Shown: positions 1 to 6,784, counted from the first letter of the stretch. The stretch is DNA of 10,337 bases from Limiplasma merdipullorum (GCA_018711955.1 DVHQ01000070.1:1-10337); one strand, 5' to 3'. The notes: generated by a model not told the origin, from the letters alone. Program-made: numbers and translations.

Positions 1-213
1 TGCATACCCGTTTGTCGCGCCTACCATGATGGCGGCGGAAACCACCATCGCCGTATGGGAGCTGGGCATTCCTCCTGAACCGTGGAAACGGCTCAGATCC
101 CATTCGTGTTCCACCAGATAGTGAATGGGAATTTTCAACCCCTGCGCCACAAACCAGCCGATCAGCGCAGCGATGAGCACATGGTTGAAAAAGATTTCCC
201 AGATTGCGTGCAC
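1..213 (-). CDS. YuiD-like divergent PAP2 family membrane protein (DUF212), N-terminal part
   Basis: The first 71 codons are present; the gene runs off the left edge. My translation has a hydrophobic N-terminal helix (about residues 12-28, with IGWFVAQ) and then the family signature GSGGMPSSHTAMV at residues 45-57. The Ser-Ser-His part resembles the phosphatase motif of PAP2 enzymes, which is why DUF212 proteins are called divergent PAP2. The family is found in bacteria and plants; its reaction is not firmly established. I chose a GTG start at 211-213 because GGAGAGG lies about 6 nt upstream and no in-frame ATG is nearby. It begins 44 nt after the ispA stop on the same strand, so it is probably the last visible gene of the operon. 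A role on prenyl or other lipid phosphates would fit its neighbour ispA but is inference. Family identity is fairly sure, function is not. Confidence 0.85.
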   Translation of the reverse strand, partial: MHAIWEIFFNHVLIAALIGWFVAQGLKIPIHYLVEHEWDLSRFHGSGGMPSSHTAMVVSAAIMVGATNGYA

Positions 214-257
214 CCGTTTCCTCTCCTCTTCCGAAAGCTTATACCATGATACAACAT

Positions 258-1178
258 TCAGGCCTTGCGCACAAGAGTCTTTCGGGCCAGCTCGCGCAGA
301 TACGCCCCCCGCTCTCCGAAGGGCGAAAGCGCTTGAACAGCCTGTTCGATGGCTTTCCCGGCGTCCTGGCGGGACCTTTCCACACCGAAGGCGGCGGGCC
401 AGGTCTGCTTGCCGCGCTGCGCGTCCATGCCGGTTTCCTTGCCCAGCAGGCTCACGTCTCCCTCCAGGTCCAGCAGGTCATCCACGATCTGGAACGCCAG
501 GCCTATGCCCCGTCCATAGGCGCGGCCTGCCTCCAGCTGCACCTCTGTGGCCCCGGCCAACATGAGTCCTGCCACCACCGGCGCGGTAAGCAGGTCAGCG
601 GTCTTGTGCAGATGGATGTACCGCACGCTCTCCGCCGTGGGCGCATGGCCCTCCAGCGTCACATCGGCGGTCTGCCCGGCGATCATGCCGCAGACGCCCG
701 CGCGCCTTGCGATCTCCCCCGCTGCCCGGAGCGCCTGTTCCGGCCGCTCCGCCGCAATGGGTGCCGAAAGCATGGTTTCATAGGCGAGGTTCAAAAGGCC
801 GTCCCCCGCCAGGATCGCTACAGCCTCACCAAACACGCGGTGATTGGTGGGCTTGCCCCGACGCAGGGCATCGTCATCCATCGCCGGCAGATCATCATGG
901 ATAAGCGAATAGGTATGGATCATTTCCATGGCACAGGCAAAGGGCAATGCGCGCTCCCAATCGTCGCGTACCAGGTGGTAGGCGGCCAGCAGCAGCACGG
1001 GCCGAAGCCGTTTTCCCGGCAGCAGCAGGCTGTAACGCATGGCGCTGCGCAGGGGCTGCGGGGGCATGTCCGCTTCCCAGCCGCCCTCCTGCGGCTGCGT
1101 AACGGGCTCGTCGCCCTGCTGCATAAGCAGCGGAAACTGCAAGAGCGCCTGCTCCACCGCCTCGCGGTATGCATCCAT
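258..1178 (-). CDS. ispA: Farnesyl diphosphate synthase (geranyltranstransferase, IspA-type)
   Basis: A 306-residue all-helical trans-prenyltransferase that condenses isopentenyl diphosphate with DMAPP and then geranyl diphosphate to give farnesyl diphosphate in the cytosol, the precursor of undecaprenyl and quinone chains. Visible landmarks: GKRLRP (55-60), the first Asp-rich motif HDDLPAMDDD (94-103, with the two-residue insertion of bacterial type II FPP synthases), GQT and HKT (168-170, 191-193), and the second Asp-rich motif DDLLD (233-237), followed by GKQTWP where GKxTYP is usual. The N-terminus before GKRLRP is somewhat longer than in many homologues. An ATG at 1194-1196 overlaps the xseB stop (ATGA), but the sequence after it, AAAGGAAGG, is a good ribosome binding site for the ATG at 1176-1178, which I take as the start; the protein then begins MDAYREAV as the family usually does. 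Product length (C15 or longer) is inferred, not seen. Confidence 0.96.
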   Translation of the reverse strand: MDAYREAVEQALLQFPLLMQQGDEPVTQPQEGGWEADMPPQPLRSAMRYSLLLPGKRLRPVLLLAAYHLVRDDWERALPFACAMEMIHTYSLIHDDLPAMDDDALRRGKPTNHRVFGEAVAILAGDGLLNLAYETMLSAPIAAERPEQALRAAGEIARRAGVCGMIAGQTADVTLEGHAPTAESVRYIHLHKTADLLTAPVVAGLMLAGATEVQLEAGRAYGRGIGLAFQIVDDLLDLEGDVSLLGKETGMDAQRGKQTWPAAFGVERSRQDAGKAIEQAVQALSPFGERGAYLRELARKTLVRKA

Positions 1179-1192
1179 GACGACCCTTCCTT

Positions 1193-1471
1193 TCATTCTT
1201 CCTTCAGCGCATCCAGCAGGCTTCCCTGCTCCGCCATCTCCGTGGGCGTCAGCTTCGGTGCGCCGTCCTGCCCCGCGGTGATCTCCTGCATGCGGCCCTT
1301 GGCCGCCTCCAGCATCTTTTCCAGGTCTGTGGCCAGCTTCACGCCTTCTTCGTAGCGCTTGAGCAGCTCCTCGAGCGGAAGCTCCCCCGCCTCCAGCTGC
1401 GTCGCCAGCGCTTCCAGACGGGTCAGGCCGTCCTCAAAACTGACCGTCTTTTTCGCTGCTCTTCCCGCCAT
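1193..1471 (-). CDS. xseB: Exodeoxyribonuclease VII small subunit
   Basis: A 92-residue protein of the XseB family. Several copies assemble along the large subunit XseA to form exonuclease VII, which degrades single-stranded DNA from both ends into short oligonucleotides during repair. The recognisable core is SFEDGLTRLE then LEAGELPLEELLKRYEEG (about residues 11-44), a helical hairpin found in essentially all XseB proteins. The tail beyond residue 65 is a little longer than the usual 70-80 residue total. The ATG lies 38 nt inside the end of xseA in another frame. No other ATG, GTG or TTG in this reading frame could give the conserved N-terminus, and AAAGGAT stands 9 nt upstream, so the overlap appears real. 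The stop overlaps an ATG upstream of ispA. Confidence 0.95.
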   Translation of the reverse strand: MAGRAAKKTVSFEDGLTRLEALATQLEAGELPLEELLKRYEEGVKLATDLEKMLEAAKGRMQEITAGQDGAPKLTPTEMAEQGSLLDALKEE

Positions 1472-2681
1472 TGGCCGTCCATCCTTTCTCCACGTATGTC
1501 ACCTGCGCACCGGCCCTTCCGTCCGCCAGCACGATCTGCAGCGCGTCGCCGGCCTGGAGCGCCTGCGTGGTGTGCACCGCCTTCCCGCCCGAAAGCACTA
1601 CGGCATATCCCCGCCGCATCGTCTCCACGGGACCGGCCGCGCTCAGCCGAAGGGCCGCCTGCCTGAGCGCATGCTCGCGCGCCGTCAACGCGCGGCGCAT
1701 GGCCGCATCCATCGCGGCCAGCGCAGCGGCCAGCCGTGCGGCGGCGCGTTCCCGCGCGCCCGCAGGAGACTGCGCTTCCAGCCGCTTCTGCGCCGCGACC
1801 AGGCGCAGACCCTTTTGCGCAAGCTGATGCGAAAAGGCCGCGTTCATCCGCCGCAGGAGCGATTGCTCCGCCTCCAGCAGCGCCCCGCGTTCCGGCACGG
1901 CCAGCTCAGCGGCAGCCGAGGGCGTGGGTGCGCGCACGTCGGCCACAAAATCCGCGATCGTCACATCGGTTTCGTGTCCCACGGCGCTGACCACAGGGGT
2001 ATGACAGCGTGCGATAGCGCGCGCCACCACTTCTTCATTGAAGGCCCACAGGTCCTCCATGCTGCCGCCGCCACGCCCCACGATGATGACCTCGGCCCCC
2101 TCAAACCCGTCCAGCAGGCGGATGGCTGCGGCGATCTCCGCCGCAGCGCCCTCACCCTGCACCTTGACAGGGCAGAGGTAGAGCGGCATGCCCGGATAAC
2201 GCCGCCAGCTCACGCGGGCGATGTCATGCACCACGGCTCCGGTCCGGCTGGTCACGATGCCTACGCCGCGTGGAAGCAGCGGCAGGGGCTTTTTGAGCGA
2301 CGGGTCGAACAAACCCTCGGCAGCCAGCTTTTGCTTGAGCGCCTCAAAGCGCAGATACAGCTCTCCCAGGCCGTCGGGTTCCATGGCGTCGGCATAAAAC
2401 TGATAGGCCCCTGTACGGGCGTACAGGCCCACGCTGCCAAACAGCCGCACGCGCTGCCCGTTTTCAGGGCGAAACCGCACGCCCATGGCCGCTTGACGGA
2501 ACATGGCGCAGTTGATCGCCGCCTCTTCGTCCTTGAGGGTAAAGTACCAGTGGCCGGAGGTATGGCGCTTGAAATTGCTCAGTTCACCCGTGAGACACAG
2601 GCCATGCAGCATGGGGTCGGACGCCAGCGAGCGCCTTACATATTCATTGAGCTGTGATACGGTGAGCGTCAGCCCTCTCAC
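1434..2681 (-). CDS. xseA: Exodeoxyribonuclease VII large subunit
   Basis: A 415-residue catalytic subunit of exonuclease VII, a normal length for the family. Domains in order: N-terminal OB-fold for single-stranded DNA (about 5-105, with GELSNFK and SGHWYFTLKD), the catalytic region with VTSRTGA (143-149), GRGGGSMEDLWAFN (202-215) and GHETDVTIADFVAD (235-248), then APTPSAAAE and a long Ala/Arg-rich coiled coil (about 262-345) that carries the XseB subunits, and a short C-terminal domain beginning RRGYA. The start is GTG at 2679-2681; GTG and the folD TGA share four bases (GTGA), so translation is probably coupled to folD. No strong ribosome binding site is visible, which fits coupling. Starting here gives the typical N-terminus ending in LTVSQLNEYV. 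The end overlaps xseB by 38 nt, a further sign that the two subunits are made together. Confidence 0.96.
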   Translation of the reverse strand: MRGLTLTVSQLNEYVRRSLASDPMLHGLCLTGELSNFKRHTSGHWYFTLKDEEAAINCAMFRQAAMGVRFRPENGQRVRLFGSVGLYARTGAYQFYADAMEPDGLGELYLRFEALKQKLAAEGLFDPSLKKPLPLLPRGVGIVTSRTGAVVHDIARVSWRRYPGMPLYLCPVKVQGEGAAAEIAAAIRLLDGFEGAEVIIVGRGGGSMEDLWAFNEEVVARAIARCHTPVVSAVGHETDVTIADFVADVRAPTPSAAAELAVPERGALLEAEQSLLRRMNAAFSHQLAQKGLRLVAAQKRLEAQSPAGARERAAARLAAALAAMDAAMRRALTAREHALRQAALRLSAAGPVETMRRGYAVVLSGGKAVHTTQALQAGDALQIVLADGRAGAQVTYVEKGWTANGGKSSEKDGQF

Positions 2682-3532
2682 AGCGCGGCCGCCGCCTTTT
2701 CCGCCGCCGCCACGGTGTTATCCATCAGCATGGCGATGGTCATCTTGCCCACACCGCCGGGAACCGGGGTAATATAAGAAGCCTTCTGCGACACGGGCCC
2801 AAAATCCACGTCGCCGCACAGCTTGCCATCCACACGGTTGATGCCCACGTCCACCACCACAGCGCCGTCCTTGACCATATCCGCAGTAATAAAGCGTGGC
2901 TTGCCGATAGCGGCCACCAGAATATCAGCCCGGCGGGTATGCGAGGCGAGATCTACCGTGCGGCTGTGGCAGATGGTAACGGTGGCGTTTTCCTGAAGCA
3001 GCAGCAGCGCCATGGGCTTGCCGACGATGTTGCTACGGCCTACGACCACGGCTTCCTTGCCGCTGATGGGAATGCCCGCGCGCTTGAGCATATGCAGCGC
3101 GCCCTTGGGCGTGCAGGCCACCACGCAGTCCAGCCCGCGCGACAGCCGGCCCGCGTTGATATCGTGGAAACCGTCCACGTCCTTTTCGGGCAGGATGAGC
3201 GAAAGCGCCCGGTCGCCGTCCAGATGGCGCGGCAGGGGCAGCTGGACCAGAATGCCGTTAACGGACGGGTCCGCATTCGCCTCACGGATGGCTGCTTCCA
3301 GCGTCTCCTGAGTGGTATCGGCGGGCATACGCAGCGTGCGCGAGCGAATGCCCAGACGCGCGCAGGCCTTCTCCTTGTTGCTGACATAGGTCTGGCTGGC
3401 GGGGTCGTCGCCCACCAGAATAACCGTAAGACCGGGCGTATATCCCTTTTCCTTCAGCGCCTCCACGCGCTTTTTCAGCTCTTCCTCCAGTTCAGCGGCC
3501 ATAACCTTGCCGTCCAAAAGCTGTGCCGGCAT
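2678..3532 (-). CDS. folD: Bifunctional methylenetetrahydrofolate dehydrogenase / cyclohydrolase
   Basis: A 284-residue FolD, full length for the family. It oxidises 5,10-methylene-THF to methenyl-THF with NADP and hydrolyses it to 10-formyl-THF, supplying formyl groups for purines and initiator tRNA in the cytosol. Seen: catalytic Tyr49 and Lys53 in SQTYVSNKEKAC, the QLPLP loop (97-101), DVDGF with Asp120, the dinucleotide-binding loop VVGRSNIVGKP (163-173), and the C-terminal PVPGGVGKMT signature (256-265). The ATG at 3530-3532 has GGGAGGAG about 7 nt upstream. The gene starts 18 nt after the stop of the TsaD-like gene, so that its ribosome binding site sits almost on that stop, and its own stop overlaps the xseA start. 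In B. subtilis folD directly follows nusB; here one gene is inserted between them. Confidence 0.98.
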   Translation of the reverse strand: MPAQLLDGKVMAAELEEELKKRVEALKEKGYTPGLTVILVGDDPASQTYVSNKEKACARLGIRSRTLRMPADTTQETLEAAIREANADPSVNGILVQLPLPRHLDGDRALSLILPEKDVDGFHDINAGRLSRGLDCVVACTPKGALHMLKRAGIPISGKEAVVVGRSNIVGKPMALLLLQENATVTICHSRTVDLASHTRRADILVAAIGKPRFITADMVKDGAVVVDVGINRVDGKLCGDVDFGPVSQKASYITPVPGGVGKMTIAMLMDNTVAAAEKAAAAL

Positions 3533-3550
3533 ATGAAATCTCCTCCCTCT

Positions 3551-4510
3551 CTATGAATGCTCTTCCAGATAGCGCTGCATGCCGATGCTTGCCACGCCCG
3601 CAGCGTTATCGGCGCTGTACTGTGCCTGTCCATAAAGGACCCGCACGGGCGACCTCAAGCGGCTCAATCTGTCCCCAACCAGCCGCCGGAGCAGCGCCGA
3701 GGATGCCACGCCGCCCACCACCAGCGCCTGTCGCGCGCCCGTTCGCCTGCACGCGCCGTCGAGCAAACGCGCCACCGTGCGCGCCAGCACGTCATACACC
3801 TCGGCGGCAATGCGTTCGCGGGAGAGCTCACCCGCGCGGATGAGCCGCTGCGCCTGCGTTTCCACGCCGGAGAGGTGGCAGGAAAGGCCGTCGCGCGACA
3901 CGCTCGCAGGAAGCAACGCTGCTGCCTTCTCGGGACAGGCCACGGCCAGCCGTTCCAGCGCCGGTCCCGCCGGAAAGGACAGGCCCAGGGCCACGCCCAC
4001 ACGGTCCACCAGCTGGCCCGCATGCAGGTCCTCGCTGCCGCCGAGCAGCTCAAGCCTGCCCTCGCGACAGTCCAGCAGTTCGGTGGTACCACCGCTCAAA
4101 TGCAGCGCCACAAACGGCCCTTCCGGCGCGGCGTTGCCAATCAGCCCCGCGGCAATGTGCCCCTGCTGGTGCGAGGTTTCATACAGCGGCACCCCCAGCG
4201 TGGAGGCCAGCACAGAGGCATGGCCCAGCCCCACGGTGAATACCGGCATATAGCTGTCCTCCCCGTCTCGGGGACGCGCGGAGGCGCACACGGCGACGAC
4301 CTGCACGCCCGCCAGCCGGCGTCTCAATGCATCCATCACCTGGGGCATTTGCCGCACATGCGCAAAAACGGCCTCGCTCTGGCGAAGGCCGCGCTGTCCC
4401 TCCCGGACAGGCAGAAGCATGCGTTCAGCGGCTACCACCGCGCCATGCTCGTCCACCGCCGCCGCGGAGGTGGTATAGCAACTGGTGTCAAAACCCAGGG
4501 TCACGCGCAT
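3551..4510 (-). CDS. TsaD/Kae1-like ASKHA-fold protein (paralogue, often annotated O-sialoglycoprotein endopeptidase)
   Basis: A 319-residue protein of the TsaD/Kae1/Qri7 superfamily, whose canonical members load threonylcarbamoyl onto tRNA A37. Visible parts: the N-terminal phosphate loop LGFDTSCYTTS (5-15), QSEAVFAHVR (44-53), the metal-site motif HQQGH (114-118, an HxxxH like HMEGH of TsaD), SGGTT (139-143, where TsaD has SGGHT), LVDRVGVALGLSFPAGPALE (167-186), LVVGGVAS (263-270) and DNAAG with Asp301 near the C-terminus. The two His and the Asp of the metal site are therefore kept, but TsaD signatures such as GEAFDK and FSFSGLKT are changed to GQLVDR and CHLSGVET. It is thus likely a paralogue rather than the essential TsaD. 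The old peptidase name has no support in the sequence. I take the ATG at 4508-4510, with AAAGGAG 7 nt upstream, not the ATG 21 nt earlier. It lies 29 nt after nusB. Function unknown. Confidence 0.88.
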   Translation of the reverse strand: MRVTLGFDTSCYTTSAAAVDEHGAVVAAERMLLPVREGQRGLRQSEAVFAHVRQMPQVMDALRRRLAGVQVVAVCASARPRDGEDSYMPVFTVGLGHASVLASTLGVPLYETSHQQGHIAAGLIGNAAPEGPFVALHLSGGTTELLDCREGRLELLGGSEDLHAGQLVDRVGVALGLSFPAGPALERLAVACPEKAAALLPASVSRDGLSCHLSGVETQAQRLIRAGELSRERIAAEVYDVLARTVARLLDGACRRTGARQALVVGGVASSALLRRLVGDRLSRLRSPVRVLYGQAQYSADNAAGVASIGMQRYLEEHS

Positions 4511-4539
4511 TGGCCCGCTCCTTTCCCCCATGCGGGCGC

Positions 4540-4989
4540 TTATGCCTTTGACTCCTGCTTGTCGCGTACCATTGCGCCCAGGACGCCGTTGATGTAGCGG
4601 CCGCTCTTGGGCTCGCTGTAGCGATTGGCCATTTCCATGGCTTCGCTGACCGCGACGTTGTCAGGCACATCTGCGCGATGGTACAGTTCATACGCCGCCA
4701 GCCGCAGAATGCTCAGGTCCACATGCGGTACGCGGCTGAGCGTCCATGCTCCGGTGCTGTGCTTTTCAATGCTGTCATCCAGCTCGGATTGGTACTCCTC
4801 TACGCCGGTCAGCACATCGCTAATGTACTGACGCTCGTCCTTGCTGGGTCTGAGCCGGGCGCTGCCCTCCGGCTGCGCCATGGATAGCTGCTCGTAAACC
4901 AGATCGAGCGATTCGTCGTCAGCCTCTCCGCCGGACAGGCGTTCATACAAAAGCTGCATGGCAGCCTGCCTGGCAATCGAACGCGCCAT
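4540..4989 (-). CDS. nusB: Transcription antitermination factor NusB
   Basis: A 149-residue all-helical NusB. The family binds boxA RNA together with ribosomal protein S10 (NusE) and helps RNA polymerase read through rRNA operons. Seen: the N-terminal basic stretch MARSIARQAAMQLLYE (1-16), typical of the family's RNA-binding face; the central helix ending WTLSRVPHVDLSILRLAAYE (82-101); and the C-terminal signature VAVSEAMEMANRYSEPKSGRY running into INGVLGAM (113-140). The start is the ATG at 4987-4989, which gives the normal MARxxAR beginning; a GTG 12 nt upstream is in frame but sits on the weak GGGGAG ribosome binding site. It follows the DUF2273 gene by 44 nt. The pairing with an Asp23-family gene upstream and folD downstream matches the B. 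subtilis yqhY-nusB-folD order. Confidence 0.97.
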   Translation of the reverse strand: MARSIARQAAMQLLYERLSGGEADDESLDLVYEQLSMAQPEGSARLRPSKDERQYISDVLTGVEEYQSELDDSIEKHSTGAWTLSRVPHVDLSILRLAAYELYHRADVPDNVAVSEAMEMANRYSEPKSGRYINGVLGAMVRDKQESKA

Positions 4990-5033
4990 GGTTTTCAACA
5001 CTCCCCGTTATTCCGTATCGTTTGTATCTTCCT

Positions 5034-5264
5034 TCACTCGCCCTTCGGCGGGAAGAGGCGATTGATCCAACCCTTGATGAGTTCCGTTTTATTTTGGAAC
5101 GCGCCCACAAAATAGCCTGCCGCAAAGAACAGTGCCACAAACAGCGCCCGCCAGAATCCCAGCAGCAGCAGCATGAGCGCAATCACCACGCCTACCATTC
5201 CGCAGACCAGGCCGCACAGCGGCGTACCCACACGAAGCAAGCTCTTTTTTTCACCGGTTTCCAT
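5034..5264 (-). CDS. DUF2273 family small integral membrane protein
   Basis: A 76-residue protein with two hydrophobic segments (about residues 13-36 and 40-57) joined by a short GFWRALF turn, then a cytoplasmic-looking tail ending GWINRLFPP. The pattern GFW(R/K)xLF...GYFxG plus a WxxRLxPP ending is characteristic of DUF2273, a family usually encoded beside amaP and asp23 in Firmicutes. Its biochemical role is not known to me; co-occurrence suggests it belongs to the membrane complex that anchors Asp23. The ATG at 5262-5264 shares one base with the amaP stop (TAATG), so it is probably translated by reinitiation or coupling; GGAGGAG lies upstream inside the end of amaP. Family assignment is by pattern recognition; an unrelated two-helix membrane protein is the alternative, but context makes that unlikely. 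Confidence 0.87.
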   Translation of the reverse strand: METGEKKSLLRVGTPLCGLVCGMVGVVIALMLLLLGFWRALFVALFFAAGYFVGAFQNKTELIKGWINRLFPPKGE

Positions 5265-6079
5265 TACGCATTCTCCTCCCCTTCAACGCTCTCCACGGCT
5301 GTTGCTTCCCGCCGCGCAGGCGCATCCGGCGCGGATTCATCTTCCTCCTGCTCATTCGCCGGCGCATCCGGCACAGCATCCGGCTGGACCTCCGTCTCCC
5401 GGCTGCCGTCGGGTTGCTCCCCGTCAGAAACAGCATAGCTCGCCGCCTCTTCCACATGACGGAAAATCGGCTCTTCAATGCCCTCCGCCAGGGGCGCTGC
5501 CGCTGTGGGAATGGGTGCGTCCGCCGCAGGCTGCGCGTCCGTATCGGAAGCCGCGCGCGCATCGGTCTCCACCATCACGCGCACCTTGTGCACGTCCACG
5601 CCGCTGCAGGAGGTGATGTATTGCTTGATCTGCTTTTGCAGCGCATTGACCGTCAGGGGAATGTTGACCCCGCCAGGCAGCGTGATCTTAATATCCACGA
5701 CGATGCCCTCGCGGGCGTGCTGAATATGCGTGGCGTTGACCGTCAGTTCCTGGTGGGAGGCCACGCATTTTTGCACCATGCTTTCCAGCGCGTTCATGGA
5801 GATGCTCATGTCTCCATACTCCGAATGCTGGATGATAAATCCCTTTTCACGCGTGCGGCGGAACAGGAGCAAAACATCGTGCAGCCCCAGCGCAATCAGT
5901 GCCAGCGCCCCCACAATCATCACCGCGCGCTGCCACCAGGTCAAGGGGGCGCTCATCCACACTGCCTCCAGCCACGTCGGCTGCACAACGAAAACCAGCC
6001 CCAGGAGCCACAGCCCCGCCAGGACAATCAGGACGCCGGAAAGCGCCGACCAGATTCTGTCCCATACGGTTATTTTCAT
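5264..6079 (-). CDS. amaP: Alkaline shock response membrane anchor protein AmaP
   Basis: A 271-residue protein built like AmaP, which in Staphylococcus aureus tethers Asp23 to the membrane. Two transmembrane segments (about 12-32 and 51-73) enclose a short Trp-rich loop; a basic stretch RRTREKG (74-80) follows. Residues about 85-171 form an Asp23-like alpha/beta domain (EYGDMSISMNALESMVQK, then VDIKITLPGGVNIPLTV and VDVHKVRVMVE). From about 172 to the end the protein is a low-complexity tail rich in Asp, Glu, Ala and Pro, about 100 residues, which makes it clearly longer than AmaP proteins I recall (near 180-200). The ATG at 6077-6079 has GAGGGAGGG 7 nt upstream. It lies 92 nt after asp23, the longest gap within the run, and that gap holds a hairpin. 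Identity rests on domain layout and neighbours. Confidence 0.9.
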   Translation of the reverse strand: MKITVWDRIWSALSGVLIVLAGLWLLGLVFVVQPTWLEAVWMSAPLTWWQRAVMIVGALALIALGLHDVLLLFRRTREKGFIIQHSEYGDMSISMNALESMVQKCVASHQELTVNATHIQHAREGIVVDIKITLPGGVNIPLTVNALQKQIKQYITSCSGVDVHKVRVMVETDARAASDTDAQPAADAPIPTAAAPLAEGIEEPIFRHVEEAASYAVSDGEQPDGSRETEVQPDAVPDAPANEQEEDESAPDAPARREATAVESVEGEENA

Positions 6080-6112
6080 CTTGCGACCCTCCCTCGCATC
6101 AGAACGACGCCC

Positions 6113-6165
6113 AAAAGCAATGCCTGCCCCGACTTAGCCTACGCCAAGCAGAGAGCAGGTATTGC
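6113..6165 (-). promoter_or_regulatory. Two-tier hairpin with short T run between asp23 and amaP
   Basis: On the minus strand an outer stem joins 6155-6165 with 6117-6127 (11 positions, one A-C mismatch), enclosing an inner six-pair stem CTTGGC/GCTAAG with loop GTAG. TTTT follows directly (6113-6116). This resembles a weak intrinsic terminator or processing hairpin placed after asp23, and could lower expression of amaP and later genes relative to asp23. The short T run and the mismatch make full termination unlikely. Confidence 0.55.
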
Positions 6166-6171
6166 CAGCGC

Positions 6172-6747
6172 TTATTCTTCCGTGGGCTGCTCCGCTTCCA
6201 TTTCCTCTACAGGATCGGACGCGTGCATTTCAGCCGGGGTGGGTTCCCCCTCAAATTCCACGTGCACCGGCTCCAGCGGTTTTTCCGGCTCGACCGGCTT
6301 TTCCGGCTTGGCCGCGCTGTCCTCGATGCCCTTGAGGGACTTGAGACCCTCCAGCGTTTCCTTCTGTTCCTTTTCAAAGCTGACGCCCTGCACGTGCACA
6401 TCCACGCGCACCACATGCAGCCCGGTCATGGATTCGATCGCCTTGCGCACATTTTCCTGAACGTTGGAGGCGGCGGTCTGGATAGGTGTGCCGTATTCGA
6501 TGATGAGATAGATATCGACGGCGGCTTCCTCGGTGCCCAACTCCACCTTCACGCCACGGGTAATGTTCTTGTTGCGGCCGAACACATCGGTGATGCCGCC
6601 GCCGGAGCACATTCCGGCAACTCCCTCCACCTCGTTGGCCGCAACGCCCGCGATGATGGCGATGACTTCATTGGCATATGTGATCGTTCCCGTGGAATCA
6701 TTATCCTGATCCAGGGTCAAAGGCAGATTATCCTTTTTGGTGGCCAT
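6172..6747 (-). CDS. Asp23/Gls24 family envelope stress response protein (YqhY-like)
   Basis: A 191-residue Asp23/Gls24 (DUF322) protein. Core domain at about residues 21-123: TITYANEVIAIIAGVAANEV then GVAGMCSGGG, FGRNKNITRGVKVEL, VDIYLIIEYGTPI, and the ending GLHVVRVDVHVQGV. Family members form abundant cytosolic or membrane-associated assemblies linked to envelope or alkaline stress; B. subtilis YqhY, in the same position before nusB, has been tied to lipid (acetyl-CoA carboxylase) homeostasis. Beyond about residue 144 is an acidic tail with PEKP/EPEKP repeats (about 147-160). The ATG at 6745-6747 has AGGAGGTG 6 nt upstream; a GTG three codons earlier lies within that site and is not used. 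A promoter stands about 55 nt upstream, making this the first gene of the run. The following amaP and DUF2273 genes supply its likely membrane partners. Confidence 0.94.
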   Translation of the reverse strand: MATKKDNLPLTLDQDNDSTGTITYANEVIAIIAGVAANEVEGVAGMCSGGGITDVFGRNKNITRGVKVELGTEEAAVDIYLIIEYGTPIQTAASNVQENVRKAIESMTGLHVVRVDVHVQGVSFEKEQKETLEGLKSLKGIEDSAAKPEKPVEPEKPLEPVHVEFEGEPTPAEMHASDPVEEMEAEQPTEE

Positions 6748-6767
6748 ATTCCACACCTCCTATGGAT

Positions 6768-6784
6768 TGGGCCCGCGCGGCCCA
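6768..6784 (-). promoter_or_regulatory. GC-rich hairpin in the asp23 leader next to the ribosome binding site
   Basis: On the minus strand TGGGCC (6779-6784) pairs with GGCCCA (6768-6773) around a five-base GC loop. All but one of the pairs are G-C. It ends six bases before the AGGAGGTG ribosome binding site (6754-6761). There is no T run after it, so it is not a terminator; it could modulate translation or mRNA stability of asp23. Confidence 0.5.

Noticed and set aside
3551..4531. Glycoprotease (peptidase M22) role for the TsaD-like protein
   Set aside because: The historical peptidase label of this superfamily is not supported: the fold and motifs are those of ATP-dependent carbamoyl-transfer proteins, and the HxxxH is a metal site, not a zinc-protease HExxH.
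6172..6756. Asp23 start at the GTG of 6754-6756
   Set aside because: That GTG is part of the AGGAGGTG ribosome binding site itself; the ATG at 6745-6747 is correctly spaced from it.
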